Positions 1 through 6,807 are shown, counted from the first letter of the stretch. The stretch: DNA of 10,797 bases from Flavobacteriales bacterium UBA2619 (GCA_002339135.1 DDJR01000034.1:6995-17791), one strand, 5' to 3'. The notes: generated by a model not told the origin, from the letters alone. Numbers and translations: made by a program.

Positions 1-2216
1 ATGGTATGGCGGGTCCCTATCCATGTGAAAACATCGACCTGCTTTCTTTTGTCGAGAGTGGAGAATTGGGAGGTGGATCTATGAATGACATGTGGGGATG
101 GGTCGATCCGCTTGACAGTGCCGAGTATGTCCTACTCGGCAAAACCAATGGAACAGCTTTTATTGACATCACTGATCCAATCAACCCTATATATTTAGGT
201 GATTTACCTACAGCGACTCTGAACTCGACATGGCGTGATGTTAAGGTCTACAACAACTACGCTTTCATCGTGTCTGAAGCTGGAGGACATGGGATGCAGA
301 TATTCGATTTAACAAATTTGCGTGACATCGACTCACCCCCTCTCTTGTTTGAGGAAGATGCCCTTTACAGTGGATGGGGCAATGCACACAACATTGTGAT
401 TAATGAAAGTACTGGCAGAGCGTATGGAGTCGGAACCAACACTTTCAGTGGTGGACTTCACATCGTAGATATCAGTGACCCTTTAAACCCCACTTTAATC
501 GGCGACTTCTCGGAGGACGGCTATACTCACGACGCTCAAGTTGTCAATTACATAGGACCTGACTCGAATTTCCAGGGAAAAGAGATTGCATTTGCATGCA
601 ACGAAAACACTGTTACAGTCGCAGATGTAACAGATGCGAGCAACACTGGATTAATCAGCAGAACAGGATATCCTGGTTCATCATACACTCACCAAGGATG
701 GCTTACAGAAGACCACAGATACTTCCTAAGCAATGACGAGCTTGATGAACAGAATAGCGGGGTCAATACGACCACATTTATTTGGGATATGCTAGACCTT
801 AGCTCACCCGAAATCATAGGGACCTTCGTTTCAAGTAAAGCAGCGATTGACCACAACTTGTATACGCACAACGGGTTTGTTTATCAATCCAATTACCGAG
901 CTGGATTGCGCATATTAGACACAGAAAATATTGCAAATGCAACCTTAGAAGAAGTAGCCTATTTCGACGTATACCCCTCTAACGATGCTGCGCAATTTAA
1001 CGGCACATGGTCAAATTACCCTTATTTTCCTTCTGGAGTCATTGCAGTTTCTCACATCGAAGAAGGATTGTTTTTGCTGGGAGTATCTGTTAATTTAAAT
1101 GATTTGGGGTGCATGGATTCTGAAGCATGCAACTTTGATCCCAGCGCTCTTGAAGACGATGGATCATGTGTGGGTTTTAATATTTGTGGTGGATGTGAAG
1201 GTGAAGAGTTATTCTGCGTAGGCTGTACAGATTCTGAGGCATGCAACTTTGATTCAAGTGCCAGTGTAGACGATGGGTCATGTGTCGGGTTTAACATCTG
1301 TGGAGGATGTGAAAACGAGGATCTATTTTGCCTTGGGTGTACTGATATTGAAGCTTGTAATTACATGATGGAAGCGACGATTGATGACAGCACTTGCTTT
1401 GTTGTTGCACCCCCATTACCCCAGATTATTGTTCAAGAAGATGAAGGGGTTGTGTTTCAAAATGGACCTGGAACATTTTGGTACGAAAGCGAATTTTCTC
1501 TCGATCCCATCACCACAAGTGACTCCCTGGAAATGCCCTATGATCTGTTTCCTCAAACCGTATGGGTGGCCAACAGCAACGGAGAATGGAATGCGTTAGG
1601 GGGAGAAACTGAGCCTGACTTCAACAATGGACAATACCACGATAACAATGGGTACTGGTTAGAATTTGATGTATTTGAACCCGTCATCTTCGAATCTGTA
1701 GAAGTCTATGCCCAGCAAGCTGGCATGCAAGCAATACAAATACTAGACACTGATGGAAATCTATTTGCTGAAGTGCTTCAAGATTTAGATGAAGGTTGGA
1801 ATGAGTTCATCTTGAGTGTGGAGCTTCCTGCTGGTGAAGGATATGGATTGAATGCGGGAAATGAGTCCCCTTTTCTCTGGAGAGACGCCCCGGACGCAGA
1901 CCTTAATTATCCTTATGAGATAGGATCCCTAGCTAGTATCGTGAGCACCACCATTACAAGCAACAATCAATTCAACTACTACTATTTCTTTTACAACTGG
2001 CGCATGCATTCTGCGGACCCATGCATCTCTGAAAGAGTTGAGTTCAACGTTGTTCTGGACCCAACCGATAACATTGGAAATATCGATGAGAACAGGAACA
2101 GGACTTTAGTGAAAATCGTCGACCAGCTTGGAAGAGAAGTCAATGAGGTTCTGGGCCAGATTGTTTTCTATATCTATGACGATGGTTCTGCAAAAAAAGT
2201 ATTTGTTGGTGAGTAA
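1..2216 (+). CDS. choice-of-anchor B family secreted protein with Cys/Asp tandem repeats (5' partial)
   Basis: The gene is cut by the left window edge. The frame is open to base 1, and the first readable residues, G-MAGPYPC, match an internal stretch of choice-of-anchor B proteins rather than a start; no signal peptide is present, so the ATG at 6 is probably internal. Numbering from that ATG, residues 1-365 form the LVIVD-type beta-propeller-like domain, with blocks such as NGTAFIDITDP, STWRDVKVY, HGMQIFDL, NAHNIVINE, GYTHDAQVV, YTHQGWLTEDHRYF and YFPSGVI. Residues 368-465 are Cys/Asp-rich repeats. Residues 470-690 resemble the C-terminal Ig-like or jelly-roll segments of Bacteroidota exoproteins (FNYYYFFYNW). 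The last 40 residues (LVKIVDQLGRE, FYIYDDGS) are a tail common on flavobacterial secreted proteins and possibly sorting-related. The substrate or role is unknown; I infer a cell-surface or extracellular location. Confidence 0.9.
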   Translation, partial: GMAGPYPCENIDLLSFVESGELGGGSMNDMWGWVDPLDSAEYVLLGKTNGTAFIDITDPINPIYLGDLPTATLNSTWRDVKVYNNYAFIVSEAGGHGMQIFDLTNLRDIDSPPLLFEEDALYSGWGNAHNIVINESTGRAYGVGTNTFSGGLHIVDISDPLNPTLIGDFSEDGYTHDAQVVNYIGPDSNFQGKEIAFACNENTVTVADVTDASNTGLISRTGYPGSSYTHQGWLTEDHRYFLSNDELDEQNSGVNTTTFIWDMLDLSSPEIIGTFVSSKAAIDHNLYTHNGFVYQSNYRAGLRILDTENIANATLEEVAYFDVYPSNDAAQFNGTWSNYPYFPSGVIAVSHIEEGLFLLGVSVNLNDLGCMDSEACNFDPSALEDDGSCVGFNICGGCEGEELFCVGCTDSEACNFDSSASVDDGSCVGFNICGGCENEDLFCLGCTDIEACNYMMEATIDDSTCFVVAPPLPQIIVQEDEGVVFQNGPGTFWYESEFSLDPITTSDSLEMPYDLFPQTVWVANSNGEWNALGGETEPDFNNGQYHDNNGYWLEFDVFEPVIFESVEVYAQQAGMQAIQILDTDGNLFAEVLQDLDEGWNEFILSVELPAGEGYGLNAGNESPFLWRDAPDADLNYPYEIGSLASIVSTTITSNNQFNYYYFFYNWRMHSADPCISERVEFNVVLDPTDNIGNIDENRNRTLVKIVDQLGREVNEVLGQIVFYIYDDGSAKKVFVGE
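1107..1400 (+). repeat. 114-bp tandem coding repeats (two and a half copies, Cys/Asp-rich)
   Basis: Units begin at 1107, 1221 and 1335, exactly 114 bp (38 residues) apart; the third is partial. Each encodes GCxDxEACNF followed by an acidic turn (DDGSC) and, in the first two, GFNICGGC and an FC pair. This is the GCTDxxACNYxxxAxxDDGSC type of repeat frequent in Bacteroidota exoproteins. The Asp-rich turn and regular cysteines suggest disulfide-bonded, possibly calcium-binding modules; that function is inferred. Third positions have diverged between copies, so the duplication is not recent. Confidence 0.85.
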
Positions 2217-2228
2217 AAAACTGTTCAT

Positions 2229-2297
2229 TTGGCACTTGAGGCCTTGTCCTTTATCACCAGTTCTTGGCGTAAGGAAATTGAATCAAACTGTAGAAAT
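2229..2297 (+). pseudogene. out-of-frame N-terminal segment of the Crp/Fnr regulator
   Basis: After the stop of the upstream gene, the same frame encodes about 23 residues, from a TTG at 2229 to a TGA at 2298-2300. They include LSFITSSW and RKEIESNC, which resemble the amphipathic helix that precedes the cNMP-binding fold in Bacteroidota Crp/Fnr proteins. The regulator's cNMP-binding fold starts one frame away at 2297 (LKQINVKKGE). Joining them at about 2297 by a -1 shift gives an N-terminus of normal length. This could be a real frameshift, a sequencing or assembly error, or coincidence. Confidence 0.45.
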
Positions 2298-2764
2298 TGA
2301 AACAGATTAACGTCAAAAAAGGAGAAGTCCTCCAAAAGAGCGGCGATTTAAACAGCAAAGTCTATTTGGTGATCTCGGGACTTTTAAGAAGTTACAGCAT
2401 CGATGAAAAAGGCAAAGAACATATTTTTATGTTTGCTCCCGAACATTGGACGATTGGCGAAGTTCCGAATTCTGATGATTCTTGTGACTTATTCATCGAT
2501 ACATTAGAGGATTCTGTTGTGCTTGTGCAAGAAAAACAGACTGAGAACTACCCCAGCTCCCAAATGTTATTTAACCGCATGAGAGTGCTACAAAAAAGAG
2601 TGATTATGTTAATGAGTTCTTCTGCAATTGAGCGTTACGAACACTTCGTTACAACATATGCGGACATCGCTCAAAGAGTGCCTCAAAGAATGATAGCATC
2701 CTATTTAGGAATTACACCTGAAGCACTGAGCAAAGCTAAAGGAGATAAAATGAGAAGGTTATAG
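2297..2764 (+). CDS. Crp/Fnr family transcriptional regulator (short N-terminus)
   Basis: The 155-residue protein has a cNMP-binding-type jelly roll (about 1-85: KKGEVLQKSGDLNSKVYLV, GLLRSYSIDEKGKEHIFMF), a long dimer helix (about 88-112) and the C-terminal half of a DNA-binding domain ending RVPQRMIASYLGITPEALSK, diagnostic for the Bacteroidota branch of Crp/Fnr regulators. No cAMP-binding RxxxS signature is seen, as is usual in that branch, so the effector is unknown. There are no iron-sulfur cysteines of the FNR kind. An in-frame TAG at 2291-2293 leaves TTG at 2297 as the only practical start, which removes the usual 20-25 residue N-terminal helix; see the adjacent out-of-frame segment. 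It lies 80 nt after the upstream gene and just ahead of a YceI-family gene, which it may control. Confidence 0.85.
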   Translation: MKQINVKKGEVLQKSGDLNSKVYLVISGLLRSYSIDEKGKEHIFMFAPEHWTIGEVPNSDDSCDLFIDTLEDSVVLVQEKQTENYPSSQMLFNRMRVLQKRVIMLMSSSAIERYEHFVTTYADIAQRVPQRMIASYLGITPEALSKAKGDKMRRL

Positions 2765-2773
2765 CTTCATTTC

Positions 2774-2787
2774 TTAATCTAGATTAA
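2774..2787. promoter_or_regulatory. FNR/Crp-like palindromic operator
   Basis: TTAATCTAGATTAA is a perfect 14-bp palindrome. It has the arm length and four-base spacer of the FNR box (TTGAT-N4-ATCAA) with one symmetric change per arm. It sits between a Crp/Fnr gene and a yceI-like gene, 54 bp before the latter's ATG. That it binds the neighbouring regulator is inferred. Confidence 0.5.
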
Positions 2788-2809
2788 TGCTCAAATTTAA
2801 TATCTGACT

Positions 2810-2817
2810 TACTTTTA
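2810..2817 (+). promoter_or_regulatory. candidate -7 element for the yceI-like gene
   Basis: TACTTTTA matches the Bacteroidetes -7 consensus TAnnTTTG at all but the last base. No TTG or TTTG element lies at the normal -33 distance. If this is the -7 element, transcription would start near 2820-2823 and the palindrome at 2774-2787 would be centred near -40 to -43, the class II activator position. Confidence 0.3.
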
Positions 2818-2841
2818 CGCTAAACAAAAAAAATTTACAAC

Positions 2842-3498
2842 ATGAAGACTTCAACAGCCCTAAGACACAAATGTGACGATACAAAACATACAAATTTTGA
2901 TGGATTGCATGCCAACAAGTTCAAATCATTAAAAAACATTGCATTTAGCTTGGTCGTTTTGTTCCTTGGAATGTCTTTTCAAAACTTTACACTTTTAAAC
3001 AAGAATACAGTCGAGGTGAAAACCAGCAGCATTCAATGGAAAGCTAAAAAAGTGGTTGGATCTCATGAAGGTGATATCTCACTTCAATCTGGAGAACTTA
3101 TTTATGAGGATGGGAATTTAGTCGGCGGAAACTTCATCATGGATATGACCAGCTTAATTTGTACCGACTTGTCTGGAGAATATAAAGGGAAATTAGAAGG
3201 GCATTTAAAATCCGATGATTTTTTCAGTGTCAATACTTACAGCACTGCCGGGTTGGTGATTACCAACGTAGAGAAAGTCAACTCTAAAAAGCACAACATC
3301 ACTGCAGACTTAACGATCAAAGGAATCACAAAGTCAATTACATTTGAAGCGAATTCTGAGAAAAACAAGTTTGCATCAAATATCCAAATAAACCGCACTC
3401 AGTTCGATGTCAAATATGGTTCTGGCAGTTTCTTTGACGGACTTGGAGACAACATGATTGATGATGAATTTGAATTGACCGTGATCTTGGAACTTTAG
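2842..3498 (+). CDS. YceI family protein
   Basis: The 218-residue product carries a full YceI-like domain (about 54-218), an extended lipocalin-like barrel that in known members binds isoprenoid or other amphiphilic lipids in the periplasm. Conserved blocks are visible: IQWKAKKVVGSHEGDISL, DMTSLICTDL, HLKSDDFFSV, ADLTIKGITKSITF, INRTQFDVKYGSGSFFDG and DDEFELTV. A hydrophobic segment (about 32-48, IAFSLVVLFLGMSF) is probably a signal peptide or anchor. The preceding n-region of some 31 polar residues is unusually long; no later in-frame ATG precedes the hydrophobic stretch, so the ATG at 2842 is retained. A-rich sequence precedes it instead of a Shine-Dalgarno. It follows the Crp/Fnr gene by 77 bp and is followed by a strong hairpin. 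The exact ligand is unknown. Confidence 0.92.
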   Translation: MKTSTALRHKCDDTKHTNFDGLHANKFKSLKNIAFSLVVLFLGMSFQNFTLLNKNTVEVKTSSIQWKAKKVVGSHEGDISLQSGELIYEDGNLVGGNFIMDMTSLICTDLSGEYKGKLEGHLKSDDFFSVNTYSTAGLVITNVEKVNSKKHNITADLTIKGITKSITFEANSEKNKFASNIQINRTQFDVKYGSGSFFDGLGDNMIDDEFELTVILEL

Positions 3499-3542
3499 TC
3501 TGGCAAAGCCCAGTCACGATTGGCATACTTTAAGAATACAAC

Positions 3543-3576
3543 AACAAGGCCCAGCATTTGACTGGGCCTTGTTTAT
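3543..3576. terminator. bidirectional intrinsic terminator (yceI-like gene / opposing operon)
   Basis: A 12-bp perfect stem (3543-3554 with 3562-3573, AACAAGGCCCAG) encloses a 7-nt loop. On the plus strand the stem is followed by TTATAT and on the minus strand by GTTGTATTCTT. It lies 45 bp after the yceI-like stop and is the first strong hairpin after the minus-strand operon that ends at 3751. The U-tracts are modest on both sides. Confidence 0.75.
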
Positions 3577-3750
3577 ATATCATCTTTTGGAATGTCATCG
3601 CACATGCATCTTTCTCTACTTCACGCACGAACTTCTGCTTCAACTCAATAGGCGATACACGAAGCCGAATTTAGAAGCCCAAGGCTTAGTATATTTCTTG
3701 TTTGTGAAGGATTTCAAAAGAAACAGTTGAGCTTCCTCTGCCCTCTTAAA
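3577..3750 (-). pseudogene. possible decayed small gene between the convergent operons
   Basis: No intact ORF covers this stretch. Read on the minus strand, protein-like segments occur in successive frames: KRAEEAQLFLLKSF and KPWASKFG (about 3747-3662), then SPIELKQKFVREVEKDA in a second frame (about 3655-3605), then CDDIPKDDI ending at a TAA directly before the terminator hairpin in a third frame. Two shifts in 170 nt, with charged, protein-like composition each time, suggest a degraded or mis-sequenced gene. I do not recognise the family, and chance open frames are possible. Confidence 0.3.
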
Positions 3751-3945
3751 TCAACGCTCAAGAAGAACGCAATCTGAGCCTGGAGGGGAGCATTCATCTA
3801 TAGCTTTATCAATACTGGAAGCGCAGATGGTATAGATATAGGGTTCATCCCCATCTATTCCACAAGCACAATTGTATTCCATATTGCAAGAATAGATAAC
3901 TGTCGTTGCCAACAAAAGCAGAGTGGTAGATGTTTTATTTTTCAT
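3751..3945 (-). CDS. small Cys-rich lipoprotein
   Basis: The 64-residue product has a lipoprotein signal peptide: MKNK, a hydrophobic core, then a lipobox-like IYSC with the lipid cysteine at residue 20. The mature part is about 45 residues with further cysteines (YNCACG, ICASS, DECS, SDCVL). The layout resembles small Bacteroidota lipoproteins with a YxCxC...DAxxxC...GxxC pattern, of unknown function; the cysteines could form disulfides. The gene starts 29 nt after the stop of the beta-barrel-like gene and is probably last in the operon headed by the 279-aa lipoprotein gene or the sigma factor gene. No strong surface-export signature (K-D/E-D/E) follows the lipid cysteine. Confidence 0.7.
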   Translation of the reverse strand: MKNKTSTTLLLLATTVIYSCNMEYNCACGIDGDEPYIYTICASSIDKAIDECSPPGSDCVLLER

Positions 3946-3974
3946 GATTTTTATTTATAACGTTTGAGTAACAT

Positions 3975-5378
3975 TTACCATCGCAATTCGTGTTTCAAAC
4001 CCAATTGAACGTTGCCCATCCACAAACGACCCTTCCAACTTTCACTTGAATAGTCTTGAAAATAGAACCTTGTGGAAAGGTCGATGCTCCAGGTAGGAGA
4101 CAAATGATAACTTGAGAATATTCTTGCTCCAGGTAGTATTTGAAACTGCGAAGAGGTGAAATCAGCATGAGTATATTCAGGGATACTGCCTTCTTGATTC
4201 GAAAAAGATCGACCTGTTACAGAAGCTCTCCATTGGAGAATTAACCCAGACCCAACACCCAAAGTCCATCTAGAAATCTCCCACGATTTTTGCCATTCAA
4301 GAGGGATTGATATCGTTCGCAACCTGTTGTGATGGATTACATTTCGTTCTGCATTGACGCTCACCTCAAGAGGCCCATACGCCGTTTGCAGCGTGTCCCC
4401 TGTTATTGCATTGACTTCCAAGAACACCAACTGATTGGGCATCAACATTGGCACCACAAAAGCATCTTGATATTCTAACCGATGTACAAATTGATTGGCT
4501 TCTATCCCGACTCCCCAAGTTTGATTCAGTTTATCAAATTCAACCAACACACCACTGCCCCATGACCAATCAGTCTGAAAATTTTGATTGTAGGCCTGCA
4601 TTGATAAACCTTCTACATCCGAAGACCGGTAATTAAAATGACTCCAAGTTGGACCTGTGTAAACTCTCACATGAAAAATGTTTTGTCTTTCACTTAAGAC
4701 CTCGTTTGTAACTTGAAGAAAATGCTCTAGATCACTTACAAAAGTGGATGGAGGCAACATCAACAATCCATTCACTTGAAGAAATAAATTGGTGACATTG
4801 TCTTTGCAATCGAGGAGAAAGTTCGAGTCATTCGGAAATTTGGGCGCCTCATGTTGAATGAGTTCAGAGCGTGAATTACCTATATTGTTGTTGCGGCTGT
4901 TAGAATTCAAATGGACCTGTTTTATTTCATCGACTTGAACAAGTTCCGATACCCCATGTTTCGTTGTCGCGACAATCTCACTCTTTTGGACACTCTGGTT
5001 GTTTTCACTGCTCGTTGATTCAATCTCTTCCACTGGAGATGACTCAGCTAATATGCTGTCTTCATTGAAATCTTCCAATTTCAATGAAGGAGTCGTGTCC
5101 ATTTCTGACCTCGCGCCTTCTTTCTCAACAGATGGCTGAGCACTTACCATCAAATAAGACGAAATCATTGCAACAAGGGAAGCTAAAAACAAACAGAAGA
5201 CGAAGACTCTCCTTTTTTTTCTGCTTGTAGTTGAAATTGTTTCTGGGTTGAGAGACTGGGAAGATGAATTGTCAAGCTCATCTGAAACAGAATCCCAAAG
5301 ACTGTTGTTCTCTTCTTTGCTTGAGTAAACCTTATAATCTGTAAGCTTTTGCTTAAATATTTTTTTGAAATCAATCAT
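3975..5378 (-). CDS. membrane protein with anti-sigma-like N-terminus and C-terminal outer-membrane beta-barrel-like domain
   Basis: The product is 467 residues from the ATG at 5378. An alternative ATG at 5414 would add 12 residues and overlap the sigma gene by 29 nt; I prefer 5378 because it lies 7 nt after the sigma stop, is preceded by an A-rich stretch, and its start (IDFKKIFKQKL, later SLWDSV) resembles homologous Bacteroidota proteins beginning FxKIFKxKLxxxE...LWDxI. Residues 1-55 are charged and cytoplasmic, 57-79 form one transmembrane helix, 80-235 are a Ser/Glu/Asn-rich linker, and about 236-467 show alternating amphipathic strands with aromatic girdles (VRVYTGPTWSHF, WGSGVLVEF, WGVGIEANQF, final LGLKHELRW), like PorT-type outer-membrane beta-barrels. 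Position directly after an ECF sigma gene suggests it restrains or senses for that sigma factor; this is inferred. No zinc-finger anti-sigma motif is visible. Confidence 0.75.
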   Translation of the reverse strand: MIDFKKIFKQKLTDYKVYSSKEENNSLWDSVSDELDNSSSQSLNPETISTTSRKKRRVFVFCLFLASLVAMISSYLMVSAQPSVEKEGARSEMDTTPSLKLEDFNEDSILAESSPVEEIESTSSENNQSVQKSEIVATTKHGVSELVQVDEIKQVHLNSNSRNNNIGNSRSELIQHEAPKFPNDSNFLLDCKDNVTNLFLQVNGLLMLPPSTFVSDLEHFLQVTNEVLSERQNIFHVRVYTGPTWSHFNYRSSDVEGLSMQAYNQNFQTDWSWGSGVLVEFDKLNQTWGVGIEANQFVHRLEYQDAFVVPMLMPNQLVFLEVNAITGDTLQTAYGPLEVSVNAERNVIHHNRLRTISIPLEWQKSWEISRWTLGVGSGLILQWRASVTGRSFSNQEGSIPEYTHADFTSSQFQILPGARIFSSYHLSPTWSIDLSTRFYFQDYSSESWKGRLWMGNVQLGLKHELRW

Positions 5379-5385
5379 GAGCGGT

Positions 5386-5946
5386 TTATTTTTCGTGTCG
5401 TTTAGTGACAACATCAGGAAGGAAAGACAGATTAGCTTGAGCCCACTTCTTAGCCCTGCTATGTCTTTGACGAGAAGCTTCCGTTGAGATACCTAACATT
5501 GAAGCAATCTCTTTGTGACTGAAACCATCCACGATATAAAGCATAAAAACAAGGTAAAAATCTGTAGGCATTTTTTTTAATTCTAACGTCATCTCTTCTG
5601 CCGTAAGTGTTTCAATCGCTGTAGGTAAAGTGAAAACATCTGAATCCGATAGCTCCTCAAAGGAGACCCATTTGAGTGAACTTTTAGATGTATAATCTAT
5701 CGCAGAGTTAATCGCTATTCTAGCCCCCCATGAGATAAAGGTTCCTTTTTCCGCATCGAAATGATGTAGATGTCTGAAAATTTTCAAATAGGCTTCTTGA
5801 AGAACATCATTCCAATCCGATGAATTAAAAACATACCGCCTAACGACACCTCTTAGATAAGGCAGTGTGATATCGTATAGCCTCATTTGGGCAACACGGT
5901 CTCCCTTGAGGCAATCATCGAGTAATTTGTTTGAAATGTTATGCAT
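5386..5946 (-). CDS. ECF-type RNA polymerase sigma-70 factor
   Basis: The 186-residue protein is a normal-length ECF sigma factor. Region 2 (about 20-88) includes YLRGVVRRYVFN, the core-binding motif DWNDVLQEAYLKIFRHL and the -10-recognising helix WGARIAINSAIDY. Region 4 (about 115-170) has LKKMPTDFYLVFMLYIVDG followed by the helix-turn-helix FSHKEIASMLGISTEASRQRHSRAKK, which contacts the -35 element. It directs RNA polymerase to a dedicated promoter set, typically envelope functions in Bacteroidota. It begins 21 nt after the 279-aa lipoprotein gene and is followed after 7 nt by a membrane protein of anti-sigma-like layout. Target promoters cannot be read from one locus. Confidence 0.95.
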   Translation of the reverse strand: MHNISNKLLDDCLKGDRVAQMRLYDITLPYLRGVVRRYVFNSSDWNDVLQEAYLKIFRHLHHFDAEKGTFISWGARIAINSAIDYTSKSSLKWVSFEELSDSDVFTLPTAIETLTAEEMTLELKKMPTDFYLVFMLYIVDGFSHKEIASMLGISTEASRQRHSRAKKWAQANLSFLPDVVTKRHEK

Positions 5947-5967
5947 GTGTGTCTCTGCTCTGCCTCA

Positions 5968-6807
5968 CTATTGTATGACAAACATAACTGAACTCAAGCA
6001 ACCTGCCTCGTCTACAAATTGAACAGTATAGAAACCTGTACTCATTTCTTGAATTGAAAATAAGATGCTGTTCACATTCAAAGACCCTTCTTGCACTGGA
6101 ATATAAGTACTGTTAAAAAGCACCCATTCGTAGGGAGCTTGACCACCGCCAATAAAGAGTTGATAGGTGCCGTTTCCTGTTCCATTATCTACAGTCGTTT
6201 CTAACAACTGAATGGAGATGTTGCAATCTGCATTTAAAACACAATTGCAATTAACATCTACCACTCCCAACCCTATTTCACACGGGTCACCTATGTCTCC
6301 TATCAAATCTGGACAATCCCAACTTGACAGATTAACACCAACCCAAGCCATATAAGAAATCGAACATCCGTCAGAGTCTTCAATGATCAATTGATAATTG
6401 TCTGAAAACAAATCTTCTAGTTCCGGGCCCGAGCCAACCAGATCTCCATCAAGGAACCACAAATAAGTATAGACTGACGTCCCTCCATAACCCATCGCAG
6501 TTAACGACCCTACACCAGTTCCATTGTCTTCTTCTGACACGATGGATGCAGCAACATCACAAGGAGTGGTGACTACACATCCGCATGAGTCACTCACAAC
6601 ACCACCAGACAAAAGACCGTTAATTTCTGCAATACATGAATCCGAAAAATTTAATTCAAGAAATTCACAATCGTATACAAAAGTTGTTTCTAGGTTGTTG
6701 TCACCCGACAAATCTAAAATTGTTTCATCCACATCTTCTTTAACACAGGCAGTTAAGAAAGAAACAACAAACACAAATAACCAAATAGAAAATATTTTAA
6801 AATTCAT
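5968..6807 (-). CDS. SprB-like repeat lipoprotein, probably surface-exposed
   Basis: The 279-residue product has a lipoprotein signal peptide with lipobox LTAC and the lipid cysteine at residue 21. The next residues, VKED, fit the C-x-K-(D/E)-(D/E) lipoprotein export signal described in Capnocytophaga, so surface display is predicted. Two SprB-like beta-sandwich modules follow, at about 83-158 (NGTGVGSLTAMGYGGTSVY, YTYLWFLDG, IEDSDGCS) and about 195-279 (NGTGNGTYQLFIGGG, APYEWV, VQFVDEAGC). Between them (163-189) is a Cys motif WDCPDLIGDIGDPC...GVVDVNCNC, shared with the 601-aa upstream protein. There is no T9SS domain. It could be a surface adhesin or matrix protein, or the ligand for the sigma system encoded immediately downstream. 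A 93-bp gap with a hairpin separates it from the 601-aa gene. Confidence 0.85.
   Translation of the reverse strand: MNFKIFSIWLFVFVVSFLTACVKEDVDETILDLSGDNNLETTFVYDCEFLELNFSDSCIAEINGLLSGGVVSDSCGCVVTTPCDVAASIVSEEDNGTGVGSLTAMGYGGTSVYTYLWFLDGDLVGSGPELEDLFSDNYQLIIEDSDGCSISYMAWVGVNLSSWDCPDLIGDIGDPCEIGLGVVDVNCNCVLNADCNISIQLLETTVDNGTGNGTYQLFIGGGQAPYEWVLFNSTYIPVQEGSLNVNSILFSIQEMSTGFYTVQFVDEAGCLSSVMFVIQ

Noticed and set aside
689..1599. Open frames on both strands inside the choice-of-anchor B gene (689-871, 1052-1297, 1381-1599)
   Set aside because: They are shadows of the large coding frame, with low-complexity composition and no start context. The one at 1052-1297 is the antisense of the Cys repeats.
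2263..2300. Programmed -1 ribosomal frameshifting in the Crp/Fnr gene
   Set aside because: No X-XXY-YYZ slippery heptamer or downstream pseudoknot is visible; a mutation or sequencing indel is simpler.
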